NCBI RefSeq assembly: GCF_023078375.1
Contig: NZ_CP095554.1
Coordinates: 1-64,000 of the forward strand
Source of the DNA: Roseomonas gilardii subsp. gilardii
Lineage (GTDB): Bacteria; Pseudomonadota; Alphaproteobacteria; Acetobacterales; Acetobacteraceae
Reading direction: 5' to 3'
DNA length: 64,000 nt
In this document: in pieces, positions 55,889 to 64,000 of the stretch
How positions within the stretch are numbered: position 1 is the first letter of the stretch
Layout: each line of letters begins with the position of its first letter
The notes under the pieces: generated by a model
The model's database searches: none
Seen by the model: only the letters and a program-made list of their open reading frames with translations
What the model was told of the DNA's origin: nothing
Made by a program: the position numbers and the translations under genes

Positions 55889-57469
55889 ATGATTCGCGCC
55901 CCCCGCCGGCCTGCCGTCGCAGCCACCCTCATCGCCCTCACCCTGGCGCAGATTCCCGCCGCCACCTGGGCGCAGAGCGTCACCATTGCCGGCGCCAGCC
56001 CGGTCGCCTCGGCCGATCCGCACATCTCCAACACCGCCTCGAACAACGCGCTCGGCCTGCATGTCTTCGACCGGCTGGTGATGCAGGACGCCGTGGGCAA
56101 CCTGCGGCCCGGCCTGGCGACGGAATGGCGCGCTGTGTCCGACCGGGTCTGGGAATTCCGCCTGCGCCCCGGCGTGAAGTGGCATGACGGGCGCGGCTTC
56201 ACCGCCGACGACGTGGCCTTCACCTTCGAGCGCCTGCCGAGCGCCCAGGGCGGCTTCGTCAGCGCGGTGCGCCCCATCGCGCGGGTGGAGATGCCGGACC
56301 CGCTGACCCTGCGCATCGAAACGAAGCAGCCCTGGCCGCTGCTGCCCAGCGACCTCGCCAACATCGCCATCATCGCCCGCCACGCCGTGCAGGACGCGAA
56401 GCCGGAGGATTTCAACAGCGGCAGGGCGGCGATCGGCACCGGTCCCTACCGCTATGCCTCCTTCACTGCCGGCGACCGGGCGGAACTGGTACGCAACGAG
56501 GACTACTGGGGCGGCAAGGAGCCCTGGGCGCAGGTGCACTACCGCTTCATCGCCAATGACGGCTCGCGCGTCGCGGCCCTCCTGGCCGGCGATGTGGACC
56601 TGATCGACCAGGTGCCCAGCAACGACCTCCCCCGCCTGTCGCGCGACCCGCGCCTTTCGGTCACCACGGTGCAGGGCACGCGGCTGATCTATCTGCAGAC
56701 GGATTTCTCGCGCGAGGGCGACGTGCCCGGCGTCGCCGGCATCGACGGCAAGCCGCTCGGCCACAACCCCTTCCTCGACAGGCGGGTGCGGCAGGCGCTG
56801 AACATCGCCATCGACCGTGAGGCGCTGACCACGCGGATCATGGAGAACACCGCCACGCCCACGGGGCAGTGGCTGCCGCCCGGCACCTGGTCCTACGCGC
56901 CGGAGGTGCCAGTGCCGCCGCACGATCCCGCCGCCGCGCGCCGCCTGCTGGCGGAGGCGGGCTTCCCGAAGGGGCTGCGCGTCACCCTGACCACGCCGAA
57001 CGACCGCTATCCCAACGACGCCAAGGTCGCCCAGGCCGTGGCGCAGATGTGGAGCCGCATCGGCGTCGCCACCACGGTGGAGGCCCTGCCCTGGTCGGTC
57101 TATCTGGCGCGCGGCACGAAGGCAGACCTGCCGATCCGCCTCGGCGGCTGGGGCAGCAGCAGCAACGAGGCCTCCTCGCTCCTCCGCAACGTGGTGGCCA
57201 CCTTCAGCCGGGAGGCCGGGCGCGGCCAGCCGAATTTCAGCCGCTACAGCAACCCGGCGCTGGATGCGCTGATCGACCAGGCCCTGGTCACGCTGGATGA
57301 CGGGCGGCGGGAGGCGCTGCTGCAACAGGCGACGAAGATGGCGACCGAGGATGTCGGGCTGATCCCCCTCTTCCTGCTCAACAACAGCTGGGCCAGCCGG
57401 AAGGGCCTGCGCTACGAGCCGCGCCGCGACGAATACACCCTCGCCCAGGGACTGCGCCCCGTTCGCTGA
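55889..57469 (+). CDS. ABC transporter substrate-binding protein, peptide/nickel type (SBP family 5)
   Basis: A 526-residue periplasmic receptor. Signal peptide [29 protein letters not shown]. It has [82 protein letters not shown] and [21 protein letters not shown] paralogue of the receptor at 25521-27125. No permease or ATPase genes adjoin. The AT-rich stretch 55812-55868 (TTCACTTTATTGAATCGCTC) just upstream probably holds its promoter. Confidence 0.88.
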   Translation: MIRAPRRPAVAATLIALTLAQIPAATWAQSVTIAGASPVASADPHISNTASNNALGLHVFDRLVMQDAVGNLRPGLATEWRAVSDRVWEFRLRPGVKWHDGRGFTADDVAFTFERLPSAQGGFVSAVRPIARVEMPDPLTLRIETKQPWPLLPSDLANIAIIARHAVQDAKPEDFNSGRAAIGTGPYRYASFTAGDRAELVRNEDYWGGKEPWAQVHYRFIANDGSRVAALLAGDVDLIDQVPSNDLPRLSRDPRLSVTTVQGTRLIYLQTDFSREGDVPGVAGIDGKPLGHNPFLDRRVRQALNIAIDREALTTRIMENTATPTGQWLPPGTWSYAPEVPVPPHDPAAARRLLAEAGFPKGLRVTLTTPNDRYPNDAKVAQAVAQMWSRIGVATTVEALPWSVYLARGTKADLPIRLGGWGSSSNEASSLLRNVVATFSREAGRGQPNFSRYSNPALDALIDQALVTLDDGRREALLQQATKMATEDVGLIPLFLLNNSWASRKGLRYEPRRDEYTLAQGLRPVR

Positions 57470-57513
57470 CCGTCACCGGGGCGGCACCCGGCCCGCGGGA
57501 AGCGGATGCTCAC

Positions 57514-58386
57514 ATGAAGGGGAAGCCGCCTTCGCGCTTGACCCGGCGCGGCTTCGGGCGCATCGGCGGCAGGAACCGCCTTTCATTCCTGCCGCGAGGA
57601 ATCACCACCCTGCTCGCCCTGCGTGTCATTCCCTGCCTCGACGTCAAGGACGGGCGTGTCGTGAAGGGGGTCAACTTCGTGTCGCTGCGCGATGCGGGGG
57701 ACCCCGTGGAACAGGCGCGCCTCTATGACGCCGAGGGCGCCGACGAGATCACCTTCCTCGACATCGGCGCGACGCATGAGAACCGCGGCACCATGCTCGA
57801 CGTCGTGTCGCGCACCGCGGAGAAGGTCTTCATCCCCCTCACCGTCGGCGGCGGCGTCCGCTCGGTGGAGGATGTGCGCGCCCTGCTCCTGGCCGGCGCC
57901 GACAAGGCCTCGATCAACTCCGCCGCCGTGGCCGATCCCGACCTCGTGCGCCGCGCGGCGGAGGCCTTCGGCTCCCAGGCCATCGTGGTGGCGGTGGATG
58001 CGCGCAACGTCGCACCCGGGAAGTGGGAGGTCTTCACCCATGGCGGCCGCTGCGGCACCGGCATCGACGCGGTGGAATGGTGCCGCCGCGTCGCCGCGCT
58101 CGGCGCGGGCGAGCTGCTGCTGACCTCCATGGACCGGGACGGCACGAAGTCCGGCTTCGACCTGGATCTGCTGCGCGCGGTGCGGGCGGCGGTGCGGCTG
58201 CCGCTGGTCGCCTCCGGCGGCGTCGGCACCGTGTCGCATTTCGTGGAGGGCGCGCGGGCCGGGGCCACCGGCCTGCTCGCCGCCAGCGTGTTCCACTATG
58301 GCGAGATGCGCATCGGGGAAGCCAAGGCGGCGCTGGCCGCCGCCGGCCTGCCGGTGCGCCCGACCAGCGAGGCGGAGGCCGCCTGA
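57514..58386 (+). CDS. hisF: Imidazole glycerol phosphate synthase, cyclase subunit HisF
   Basis: TIM-barrel enzyme that forms imidazole glycerol phosphate with HisH. The conserved protein begins [39 protein letters not shown]. It has [28 protein letters not shown], the second catalytic Asp in [19 protein letters not shown] and [13 protein letters not shown]. The 5' end is odd: the only ATG (57514) and a TTG (57538) give 24-32 extra residues unlike HisF, while the conserved part starts at a CTG near 57610 with GAGG upstream. The true start is uncertain. The gene is separated from hisA by 5.5 kb. Followed at once by hisE. Confidence 0.93.
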   Translation: MKGKPPSRLTRRGFGRIGGRNRLSFLPRGITTLLALRVIPCLDVKDGRVVKGVNFVSLRDAGDPVEQARLYDAEGADEITFLDIGATHENRGTMLDVVSRTAEKVFIPLTVGGGVRSVEDVRALLLAGADKASINSAAVADPDLVRRAAEAFGSQAIVVAVDARNVAPGKWEVFTHGGRCGTGIDAVEWCRRVAALGAGELLLTSMDRDGTKSGFDLDLLRAVRAAVRLPLVASGGVGTVSHFVEGARAGATGLLAASVFHYGEMRIGEAKAALAAAGLPVRPTSEAEAA

Positions 58387-58387
58387 C

Positions 58388-58978
58388 ATGGCCAGGGACA
58401 GCAAGAGCGCCCGCGGGGATCTCGCCAAGGGCAAGAAGAAGCGCGCCACCGCCATCCCGGCCGCGAAGGGGAAGCCGAAGGCGGCCGCCAAAGGCAAGAA
58501 GAAGGCCGTCCCCCTGCTGCCGCTGCCGGAAACCCTGCCGGCCGTGCCGCTGCCGCCCGCCAAGCGCGCCCGCGTGGCGGAGAAGAAGCATCTCCTGCCG
58601 CTCGACATCCCGGCGCGGGGCGATGCCACGATCCTCGACCGGCTCTGGCAGACGGTGGAGCAGCGCCGCCTGTCGGGGGATGTGAACGCCTCCCACTCCG
58701 CGCGGCTGATCGCGCGCGGCACCGCCAAGGTCGCCCAGAAGCTGGGCGAGGAGGCGGTGGAGTGCGTGATCGAGGCCACGCTCGGCAACCGTCCCGCCAC
58801 GGTGCTGGAAAGTGCCGACGTGCTCTATCACCTGATCGTGGTCTGGGTGGATGCGGGCATCCGCCCCGAGGAGGTCTGGGGCGAGTTGGCCCGCCGCGAG
58901 GGCATCAGCGGCATCGCCGAGAAGGCGGCCCGGCCCAAGGGCATCCTGCGCGCGGCCAGGACCACCAAGCTGCCCTGA
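58388..58978 (+). CDS. hisE: Phosphoribosyl-ATP pyrophosphatase HisE with a basic N-terminal extension
   Basis: Second enzyme of histidine synthesis (hydrolyses PR-ATP to PR-AMP). The catalytic domain (about residues 78-185) has [46 protein letters not shown] (metal-binding EEAVE) and [20 protein letters not shown] (second metal site ESADVLYH). The first 75 residues are Lys/Ala/Pro-rich ([25 protein letters not shown]), nearly doubling the usual 105-110 residues. Start ATG 58388 lies 1 bp after the hisF stop. Confidence 0.9.
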   Translation: MARDSKSARGDLAKGKKKRATAIPAAKGKPKAAAKGKKKAVPLLPLPETLPAVPLPPAKRARVAEKKHLLPLDIPARGDATILDRLWQTVEQRRLSGDVNASHSARLIARGTAKVAQKLGEEAVECVIEATLGNRPATVLESADVLYHLIVVWVDAGIRPEEVWGELARREGISGIAEKAARPKGILRAARTTKLP

Positions 58979-59090
58979 CGGCCCCCGGGGCTGAGGACGG
59001 CCGGCGATCACGGCTGCGCCGCCCCCCTTGCGTCCCGCCACGGCGCGTCCCAGGAAGAGGGGGACAGACGCGTCCCGGAGGAGCCTCACC

Positions 59091-59477
59091 ATGCCTGTCA
59101 GTGGTCTTCCGCCCTATGACGACGGCAACATCTTCGCCCGCATCCTGCGCGGCGAACTGCCGGCGAAGACGATCCATGAGGATGAGTGGGCGGTCGCCTT
59201 CCATGACATCGCGCCCCAGGCCCCCATCCATGTCCTGGTGATCCCGCGCGGCCGCTACGTTTCCCTGGCGGATTTCGCCGGGAGCGCCAGCGAGGCCGAG
59301 ATCGCCGGCTTCTGGCGCGCCGTGGCCAAGGTGGCCCGGGACCTGGGCCTGGAGCAGCCCGGCTACCGCACCCTGTCCAACATGGGGGAGAATGCCGGGC
59401 AGGAAGTTCCGCATTTCCATGTCCACCTCTTCGGCGGCAGGCCGCTGGGACGGATGCTCAGCCCGGCCGAAGGCTGA
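59091..59477 (+). CDS. HIT family nucleotide-binding protein
   Basis: A 128-residue histidine-triad hydrolase. DDGNIFARILRGELPAKTIHEDEWAVAFHDIAPQAPIHVLVIPRGRYVSL and the triad HFHVHLFGGRPLG are clear. It acts on AMP-linked or other nucleotide conjugates. GGAGGAG precedes the start. It lies 112 bp after hisE, a common arrangement in alphaproteobacteria. Confidence 0.92.
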   Translation: MPVSGLPPYDDGNIFARILRGELPAKTIHEDEWAVAFHDIAPQAPIHVLVIPRGRYVSLADFAGSASEAEIAGFWRAVAKVARDLGLEQPGYRTLSNMGENAGQEVPHFHVHLFGGRPLGRMLSPAEG

Positions 59478-59532
59478 GAGGCCGTGGCCCCTCTGGTGAA
59501 CCCCCTGGCGCCCCCCTGGCGGTCCCTTGGGC

Positions 59533-60381
59533 ATGAGCGCATCCCAGGCCGAGGCCCGGGCCGCGCTGGACGCGGCCGGCAGCCTCCCCGACCCGGAGCT
59601 GGACCTCGTCACCGTCGCCCTCCAGTTCGCGCGCATCGACGCGCCGGAGGCCGACTGGCAGGCGGCGCAGGAGCGCCTTTCCGCCCTGGCGCGCGAGGCG
59701 GTCCAGGCCGCCATGGCCGATCCCGAAGCGGATGGCGGCGACCCGGAGGCGCGGCGCGCCCTGCTGGCGCAGGTGATCCACGGCGCGGGCGGCTATGTCG
59801 GCGATGCCGAGAGCTATGACGATCTCGCCAACGCCAACCTGATCCGCGTCACCGAGCGGCGGCGCGGCCTGCCGGTGGCGCTGGGCATCCTCTGGCTGCA
59901 CGCGGCGGAGGCTGCCGGCTGGGGCGCGCACGGCATCGACTTCCCGGGGCATTTCCTGCTGGGCATCGAGGGCGGACGCGGCCAGGTGGTGACCGACCCC
60001 TTCTCCGGCGGCCAGTCCCTGGGCCCGCGTGAGCTGCGGGGCCTGCTCAAGGCCGTGGAGGGCGACCGCGCCGAGCTGCGCCCCGGCCTGCTGGCCCCGA
60101 TGGGCAAGCGCGCCGTGCTGCTGCGCCTGCAGAACAACATCAAGCTGCGCCGCCTGCGCGCCGGCGACGTGGCGGGTGCCCTGTCCTGCACCGAGGACAT
60201 GCTGCGCCTTGCCCCCGATGCCGCCATGCTGTGGCGGGAGGCCGGGCTGATGAACCAGCGCCTGGACCGCATCGGTGCCGCCATCGCCAGCCTGGAGCGT
60301 TTCCTGGAACTGGCCGGCGCGGGCGAATCGGCGGAGCGCATCCGCCAGCTCATCGAGGAACTGCGGCAAAGGCTGAACTGA
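59533..60381 (+). CDS. SirB1 family transglutaminase-like protein
   Basis: A 282-residue soluble protein. The core DDLANANLIRVTERRRGLPVALGILWLHAAEAAGWGAHGIDFPGHFLLGI matches the SirB1/transglutaminase-like 2 domain, although the residue equivalent to the catalytic Cys is not obvious. The C-terminal part (RLQNNIKLRRLRAGDVAGALSCTEDMLRLAPDAAMLWREAGLMNQRLDRIGAAIASLERFLEL) is a TPR-like helical repeat. The start is ATG 59533; a TTG two codons earlier is possible. The role is unknown. Confidence 0.84.
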   Translation: MSASQAEARAALDAAGSLPDPELDLVTVALQFARIDAPEADWQAAQERLSALAREAVQAAMADPEADGGDPEARRALLAQVIHGAGGYVGDAESYDDLANANLIRVTERRRGLPVALGILWLHAAEAAGWGAHGIDFPGHFLLGIEGGRGQVVTDPFSGGQSLGPRELRGLLKAVEGDRAELRPGLLAPMGKRAVLLRLQNNIKLRRLRAGDVAGALSCTEDMLRLAPDAAMLWREAGLMNQRLDRIGAAIASLERFLELAGAGESAERIRQLIEELRQRLN

Positions 60382-60420
60382 GCAGGTTTCCCCTTTTGGC
60401 CGGTGCCGGGGCGCGCTTAG

Positions 60421-60738
60421 ATGACGGGGATGAGTGAAGTCGTCAGCCTGCGGCCCTCCCAGGGCCTCTCCTCCCGCGGTTCTCCGGAGGACAGGATCTG
60501 GGCGGTGATCGCCTCGGTCGGCAAGACCGACCGCGTGGCCAATATCTATGCCAGCCGCGACGCCGCCCTGGCGGACCGGAACTGGCGCGAGCAGCAGGTC
60601 CGCGCCTACGCCACCTTCCTGCGCAGCAGCCAGCAGCCCGTGCCGCATTACAGCGTGTCGCCGATCCGCCGCGCCGACCTGCCGCGCAAATGGTCGCCCC
60701 TGCCGGCCCTGGGCTTCCTGCGGGGGCAGTTCGCCTAG
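60421..60738 (+). CDS. Small conserved-looking protein, unknown
   Basis: A 105-residue (or, from ATG 60430, 102-residue) soluble protein. Charged, with no signal peptide or membrane helix; RIWAVIASVGKTDRVANIYASRDAALADRNWREQQVRAYATFLRSSQ looks structured and ends GFLRGQFA. It lies 39 bp after the SirB1-type gene, same strand, probably co-transcribed. I recognise no family. Confidence 0.55.
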   Translation: MTGMSEVVSLRPSQGLSSRGSPEDRIWAVIASVGKTDRVANIYASRDAALADRNWREQQVRAYATFLRSSQQPVPHYSVSPIRRADLPRKWSPLPALGFLRGQFA

Positions 60739-60802
60739 GCGGTGTGGAACGGGGCGATGTGGCGCGGGGCGGCTTGCGTCATGAGGCGGCTCCGGGCGCT
60801 GG

Positions 60803-61702
60803 TCACGCCACCCGCCTGAGCCGGCGGAGAAGCCGCCCATCCAGCGCCAGCAAGCCCAGGCCCACGAGCGACATCCCGCCGAGCTGCGACGCCGAAAGCC
60901 GTTCGTGCAGGATGCCCACGCCCAGCAGGATCGCGCTGACCGGGACCAGCATGGTGACCAGCGAGGTGTTCGTGGCCCCGACCGCGCCGATGAGGCGGAA
61001 GTAGATGATATAGGCCAGGGCCGTGGAGAGGAGCGCCAGGCCAGCCAGGGCGCCCCATGTGGCCGCGCCCGGCGCGGCGATCTGCCAGGGGCGGTCGACC
61101 AGCAGCGTGAGCGGGAGGGCCATGGCCATGGTGCTCGCGATCTGCCCGAAGGCACCCAGGGCAGGCTCGATGCCCATCCTCCGGAAGCGCCGGCCATAGG
61201 TGTTGGCGAGGCCGTAGCACAGCGCAGCCCCCAGGCAGGCCAGCACGCCGGGAAGCGCACCACCCGATCCGGGCGCGATCTCCCCGCCCAGAAGGACGAT
61301 GACGCCCGCGAGCCCGAGGGCGACCCCGGCCAGCTTGCCGAGGGACAGCTTCTCGTCATCGGTCAGGGCATGGGCGACCAGGATGGAGAAGACCGGCGTC
61401 GTGGCGTTGATGATGGAGGCCAGCCCGCTGCCGATGAAGGTCTGCCCCCAGAAGATCAGCGTGAAGGGGAGGAGGCTGTTCAGCATCCCCATACCGAGAA
61501 AGGCTCGCCACAGGCCGGCCCTGGCCGGGACCGGGATGCCGCGCAGCCGCAGATAGAGCCACAGGGCGCCGGTGGCGATGCTGACGCGCACCAGCACCAC
61601 GGTCAGGGGCGGCAACTCGGCCAGGGCGACCTTCGAGAAGAAGAACGATCCACCCCAGAGGAGCGAGAGGAGACCGAGCAGCCCCCATTCCGACAGGCGC
61701 AT
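60803..61702 (-). CDS. DMT family (EamA) transporter
   Basis: A 299-residue inner-membrane protein with ten hydrophobic segments in two EamA repeats. Repeat 1: LLSLLWGGSFFFSKVALAELPPLTVVLVRVSIATGALWLY; repeat 2: ACLGAALCYGLANTYGRRF...ALLSTALAYIIYFRLIGAVGATNTSLVTMLVPVSAILLGVGILHERLSASQLGGMSLVGLGLLAL. It probably exports metabolites or amino acids; the substrate is unknown. The start MRLSEWGLLG was chosen by family length; the frame is open farther upstream. Confidence 0.87.
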   Translation of the reverse strand: MRLSEWGLLGLLSLLWGGSFFFSKVALAELPPLTVVLVRVSIATGALWLYLRLRGIPVPARAGLWRAFLGMGMLNSLLPFTLIFWGQTFIGSGLASIINATTPVFSILVAHALTDDEKLSLGKLAGVALGLAGVIVLLGGEIAPGSGGALPGVLACLGAALCYGLANTYGRRFRRMGIEPALGAFGQIASTMAMALPLTLLVDRPWQIAAPGAATWGALAGLALLSTALAYIIYFRLIGAVGATNTSLVTMLVPVSAILLGVGILHERLSASQLGGMSLVGLGLLALDGRLLRRLRRVA

Positions 61703-62004
61703 GCCATGGGGCTTGGACAAGGGGCGGAACCTCGTGGTGGTGCTGGCGGATCGCCCAACGGGCGGATTCGGCCGTCTTCGACGTTTCGCCACCCTTTTGC
61801 CGGGTTCCGTCGCCACCCCCAAGCGCGCCCCGGACAAAGCAGGTGGAGCACCGCTCCGGCCCGGGCGGCCGCGCCGCGCCCCGCCTCCGGGGGCAGTCCT
61901 TCCGCGCGGGGCGGCGCGCCGCTTGCCCAGGCGCCGCCGCTCCCCTCATGCTCCCCGTCCCGGTGCGGCGCGAGGAGCGCCCGCCGCGAGGGGAGAGAAA
62001 CCGC

Positions 62005-62835
62005 ATGTGCCCACCCGGCTGCCTGGACGCCGTCTGCCGCCATGTCGGCCGGCGCGGCCTGTTCCGCACCGGCTTCGCCGCCACTGCCGTGGCCGCCGCC
62101 GGCCTGTCCGCCGCCCCACAGCCCGCCCAGGCCGCGCCCGGCCCCGTCACCTTCCGCGAGGCGCTGGACCTGACGCATCCGCTCTATGAGGGCTTTCCCA
62201 CCTTCGACGGATCGAAGTGGTTCAGCATGGAGCCCTTCCTGACCTATGCGAAGGACAAGCTGAACATCAACCGCTGGACGCTGATGGAGCACACCGGCAC
62301 GCATATGGACGCGCCGCTGCATTTCTCGGCGGATGGGCGCAGCGTGGATGCCATCCCCGTCGCCGACCTGATCGTGCCCATGGCCGTCATCGACATCCGC
62401 CGGCGCGCCCAGGAGAATCCGGACGCCACCGTGACGCCGGACGACATCCGCGCCTGGGAAGCCCGCAACGGCCCGCTGCCCCAGGGCTGTTGCGTGGTGA
62501 TGAATTCCGGCTGGCATGCGCTGCTCGACTCGCCCCGCTTCGCCGGCAAGGGCGCCGATGGCCGCAACCACACGCCCGGCTTCCATGGAGAGACGGCGCA
62601 TCTGCTGCTGGAGCGCGACGTGAAGGGCATCGGGGTGGACACGCTCTCCCTCGATGCCGGGATCGAGACCGGCCCCTTCCCCGTCCACTACAGCTGGCTG
62701 CCCGCCGGTCGCTGGGGCGTGGAGTGCCTGGCCAATCTCGACGCGGTGCCGGAGAAGGGAGCGCATCTCGTGCTCGGCGGGCCGAAGGTGAAGGGCGGCA
62801 CCGGCGGGCCGAGCCGGGTGATCGCGCTGGTCTGA
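62005..62835 (+). CDS. Cyclase family protein (kynurenine formamidase-like), probably Tat-exported
   Basis: A 276-residue metal-dependent hydrolase. The metal and active-site motif is MEHTGTHMDAPLHF (H-x-G-T-H-x-D-x-P-x-H). It starts MCPPGCLDAVCRHVGRRGLFRTGFAATAVAAAGLSAAPQPAQAAPG; RRGLF followed by a weakly hydrophobic stretch and AQA suggests a twin-arginine signal, so it acts in the periplasm. FREALDLTHPLYEGFPTFDG is the usual domain start. GGGGAGAG precedes the ATG. The substrate is unknown; the N-formylkynurenine pathway is not otherwise present. Confidence 0.86.
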   Translation: MCPPGCLDAVCRHVGRRGLFRTGFAATAVAAAGLSAAPQPAQAAPGPVTFREALDLTHPLYEGFPTFDGSKWFSMEPFLTYAKDKLNINRWTLMEHTGTHMDAPLHFSADGRSVDAIPVADLIVPMAVIDIRRRAQENPDATVTPDDIRAWEARNGPLPQGCCVVMNSGWHALLDSPRFAGKGADGRNHTPGFHGETAHLLLERDVKGIGVDTLSLDAGIETGPFPVHYSWLPAGRWGVECLANLDAVPEKGAHLVLGGPKVKGGTGGPSRVIALV

Positions 62836-62851
62836 AGGCCGTCCGCCACGA

Positions 62852-62887
62852 AAAAGGGCGGCGCACCCTTCGGCGCGCCGCCCTTTT
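62852..62887. terminator. Bidirectional terminator between cyclase gene and typA
   Basis: Perfect 13-base stem (AAAAGGGCGGCGC / GCGCCGCCCTTTT) with a ten-base loop; T-runs on both strands make it a good Rho-independent terminator for both convergent genes. Confidence 0.85.
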
Positions 62888-62927
62888 CTCGTTCCGGTCC
62901 CGGGGCGCGTGGCCCCGGGGGCATGGC

Positions 62928-64000
62928 TCACGCCGCCGCGCTCTCCGAGCGGCGGGCGTGCTTCTTGCGCTCGTGCGGGTCGAGGTAGCGCTTGCGCAGG
63001 CGGATCGCCGAGGGCGTCACCTCCACCAGCTCATCCTCCTCGATATAGGCGATGGCCTGTTCCAGGCTCATCCGCCGGGGCGGCACCAGCAGCAGCGCCT
63101 CGTCCTTGCCGGCGGCGCGGATGTTGGTGAGCTTCTTCTCCTTGATCGGGTTCACTTCCAGGTCGTTGTCCCGGGAGTGCTCGCCGAGGATCATGCCCAC
63201 ATAGACCTTCACGCCCGGGTCCACGAAGAGCGTGCCGCGCTCCTGCAGGTAGAACAGCGCGTACTGGATCGCCTCGCCATCGGAGTTGGAGATCAGCGAG
63301 CCGTTGCGGCGGCCCTCGATCGGCCCGGCCCAGGGCTGATAGCCCAGGAAGAGCCGGTTCATCATGCCGGTGCCGCGCGTGTCCGTCAGGAACTCGCCGT
63401 GATAGCCGATCAGGCCGCGCGAGGGCATATGGAAGGTCAGCCGCACCTTGCCGCCGCCCGAGGGGCGCATGTCCTGCATCTGCCCCTTGCGGATGGAAAG
63501 CTTCTCCACGACGACGCCGGAGAACTCCTCGTCCACATCGACGAGCACCTCCTCGAAGGGCTCCTCGCGCTCGCCGGTCTCGGGGTTCTCGCGGGTCAGC
63601 ACGCGCGGGCGGCCGATGGTGAGCTCGAAGCCCTCGCGCCGCATGGTCTCGATCAGCACGCCGAGCTGCAGCTCGCCGCGGCCGGAGACCTCGAAGCTGT
63701 CGGCCTCCTCGCTGTCCTTCACGCGGATCGCGACATTGCCCTCGGTCTCCTTGAAGAGACGGTCGCGGATCTGGCGGGAGGTGACCTTCTTGCCCTCGCG
63801 GCCGCCGAGCGGGCCGTCATTGATGCGGAAGGTCATGCTCAGGGTCGGCGGATCGACCGGAATGGCCGGCAGCGGCTCCGTCACCTCGGGGGCGGCGATG
63901 GTGTCGGGGATGGTGGCGTCCGACAGGCCGGCGATGGCGATGATGTCGCCCGCCTGCACCTCCTCCACCGGCACGCGGTCCAGGCCGGAGAAGGTCATCA
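62928..64000 (-). CDS. typA: Ribosome-associated GTPase TypA/BipA, C-terminal part
   Basis: The gene continues past the right edge; only the last 357 codons or so are here, without the GTPase domain. Present are domain II (VQAGDIIAIAGLSDATIPDTI), the EF-G-like domain (TFRINDGPLGGREGKKVTSRQIRDRLFKETEGNVAIRV, GRGELQLGVLIETMRREGFEL), and the TypA-specific C-terminal domain (GLIGYHGEFLTDTRGTGMMNRLFLGYQPWAGPI, NGSLISNSDGEAIQYALFYLQERGTLFVDPG, GEHSRDNDLEVNPIKEKKLTNIRA, RRMSLEQAIAYIEEDELVEVTPSAIRLRKRYLD). TypA aids ribosome assembly and stress growth. Confidence 0.95.
   Translation of the reverse strand, partial: MTFSGLDRVPVEEVQAGDIIAIAGLSDATIPDTIAAPEVTEPLPAIPVDPPTLSMTFRINDGPLGGREGKKVTSRQIRDRLFKETEGNVAIRVKDSEEADSFEVSGRGELQLGVLIETMRREGFELTIGRPRVLTRENPETGEREEPFEEVLVDVDEEFSGVVVEKLSIRKGQMQDMRPSGGGKVRLTFHMPSRGLIGYHGEFLTDTRGTGMMNRLFLGYQPWAGPIEGRRNGSLISNSDGEAIQYALFYLQERGTLFVDPGVKVYVGMILGEHSRDNDLEVNPIKEKKLTNIRAAGKDEALLLVPPRRMSLEQAIAYIEEDELVEVTPSAIRLRKRYLDPHERKKHARRSESAAA

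Overview
The window is a GC-rich (about 70%) piece of an alphaproteobacterial chromosome. The gene content points to the Acetobacteraceae, most likely a Roseomonas-like genus: orphan Bug/TctC and peptide-type solute receptors, the rpsF-rpsR-DUF2232-rplI order, DUF2628 inside the his operon, a CckA-like kinase beside flagellar export genes, and an AspRS with non-discriminating signature residues. Assignment below family level is inference. Nearly all of the window is chromosomal backbone; there is no prophage, CRISPR array, rRNA or tRNA that I can see.

Layout. 0-2.8 kb: end of a urea ABC transporter operon (urtB' C D E). 2.8-8 kb, mostly leftward: FAH-family hydrolase, VOC protein, 16-Cys copper-storage protein, MFS exporter, and mlaF-mlaE of a lipid transporter. 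8-15 kb: dnaB, an acyltransferase, cfa, and the S6 operon (rpsF-rpsR-DUF2232-rplI) with a probable S6:S18 autoregulatory leader and tandem terminators. 15-28.5 kb: a small Cys-rich unknown protein, zinc alcohol dehydrogenase, alaS, Bug receptor, SDR, a nitric-oxide module (nsrR-DUF488 divergent from hmp with two NsrR operators), DUF427, creatininase family, an orphan peptide-type receptor, and recA. 28.6-34.9 kb: cytoplasmic CckA-like hybrid kinase and flagellar export/rod genes flhB-fliR-fliQ-fliE-flgC-flgB, divergent from fliO-fliP. 35-41 kb: OprB-type porin with a Zur-like box, EipB/DUF1849, aspS, rnd, CsbD. 41-49 kb: AI-2E transporter, a miniature repeat element with a 15-unit hexamer array, an enolase-superfamily dehydratase, hslUV and a TonB-like gene. 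49-59.5 kb: histidine biosynthesis in two blocks (hisB-DUF2628-hisH-GNAT-hisA-HAD and hisF-hisE-HIT) separated by a second copy of the element plus RidA, a DSD1-like PLP enzyme, glucokinase and another orphan receptor. 59.5-64 kb: SirB1-type protein, DMT exporter, Tat-exported cyclase-family hydrolase and the 3' part of typA.

Three things stand out. First, four genes (eipB, AI-2E transporter, tonB, hisB) are broken by five apparent -1 frameshifts, all in or beside short C/G runs; missing bases in the assembly are the simplest explanation, and the affected products should be read as probably intact. Second, two copies of a previously unnamed (to me) hairpin-rich element of about 290-410 bp with imperfect terminal inverted repeats lie at 43.4 and 52.7 kb, in opposite orientation, each at a junction between backbone and catabolic cargo. 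They share three hairpin positions whose sequences differ while pairing is kept. Third, several regulatory sites can be read directly: twin NsrR operators, an S6:S18 leader and a Zur-like box.
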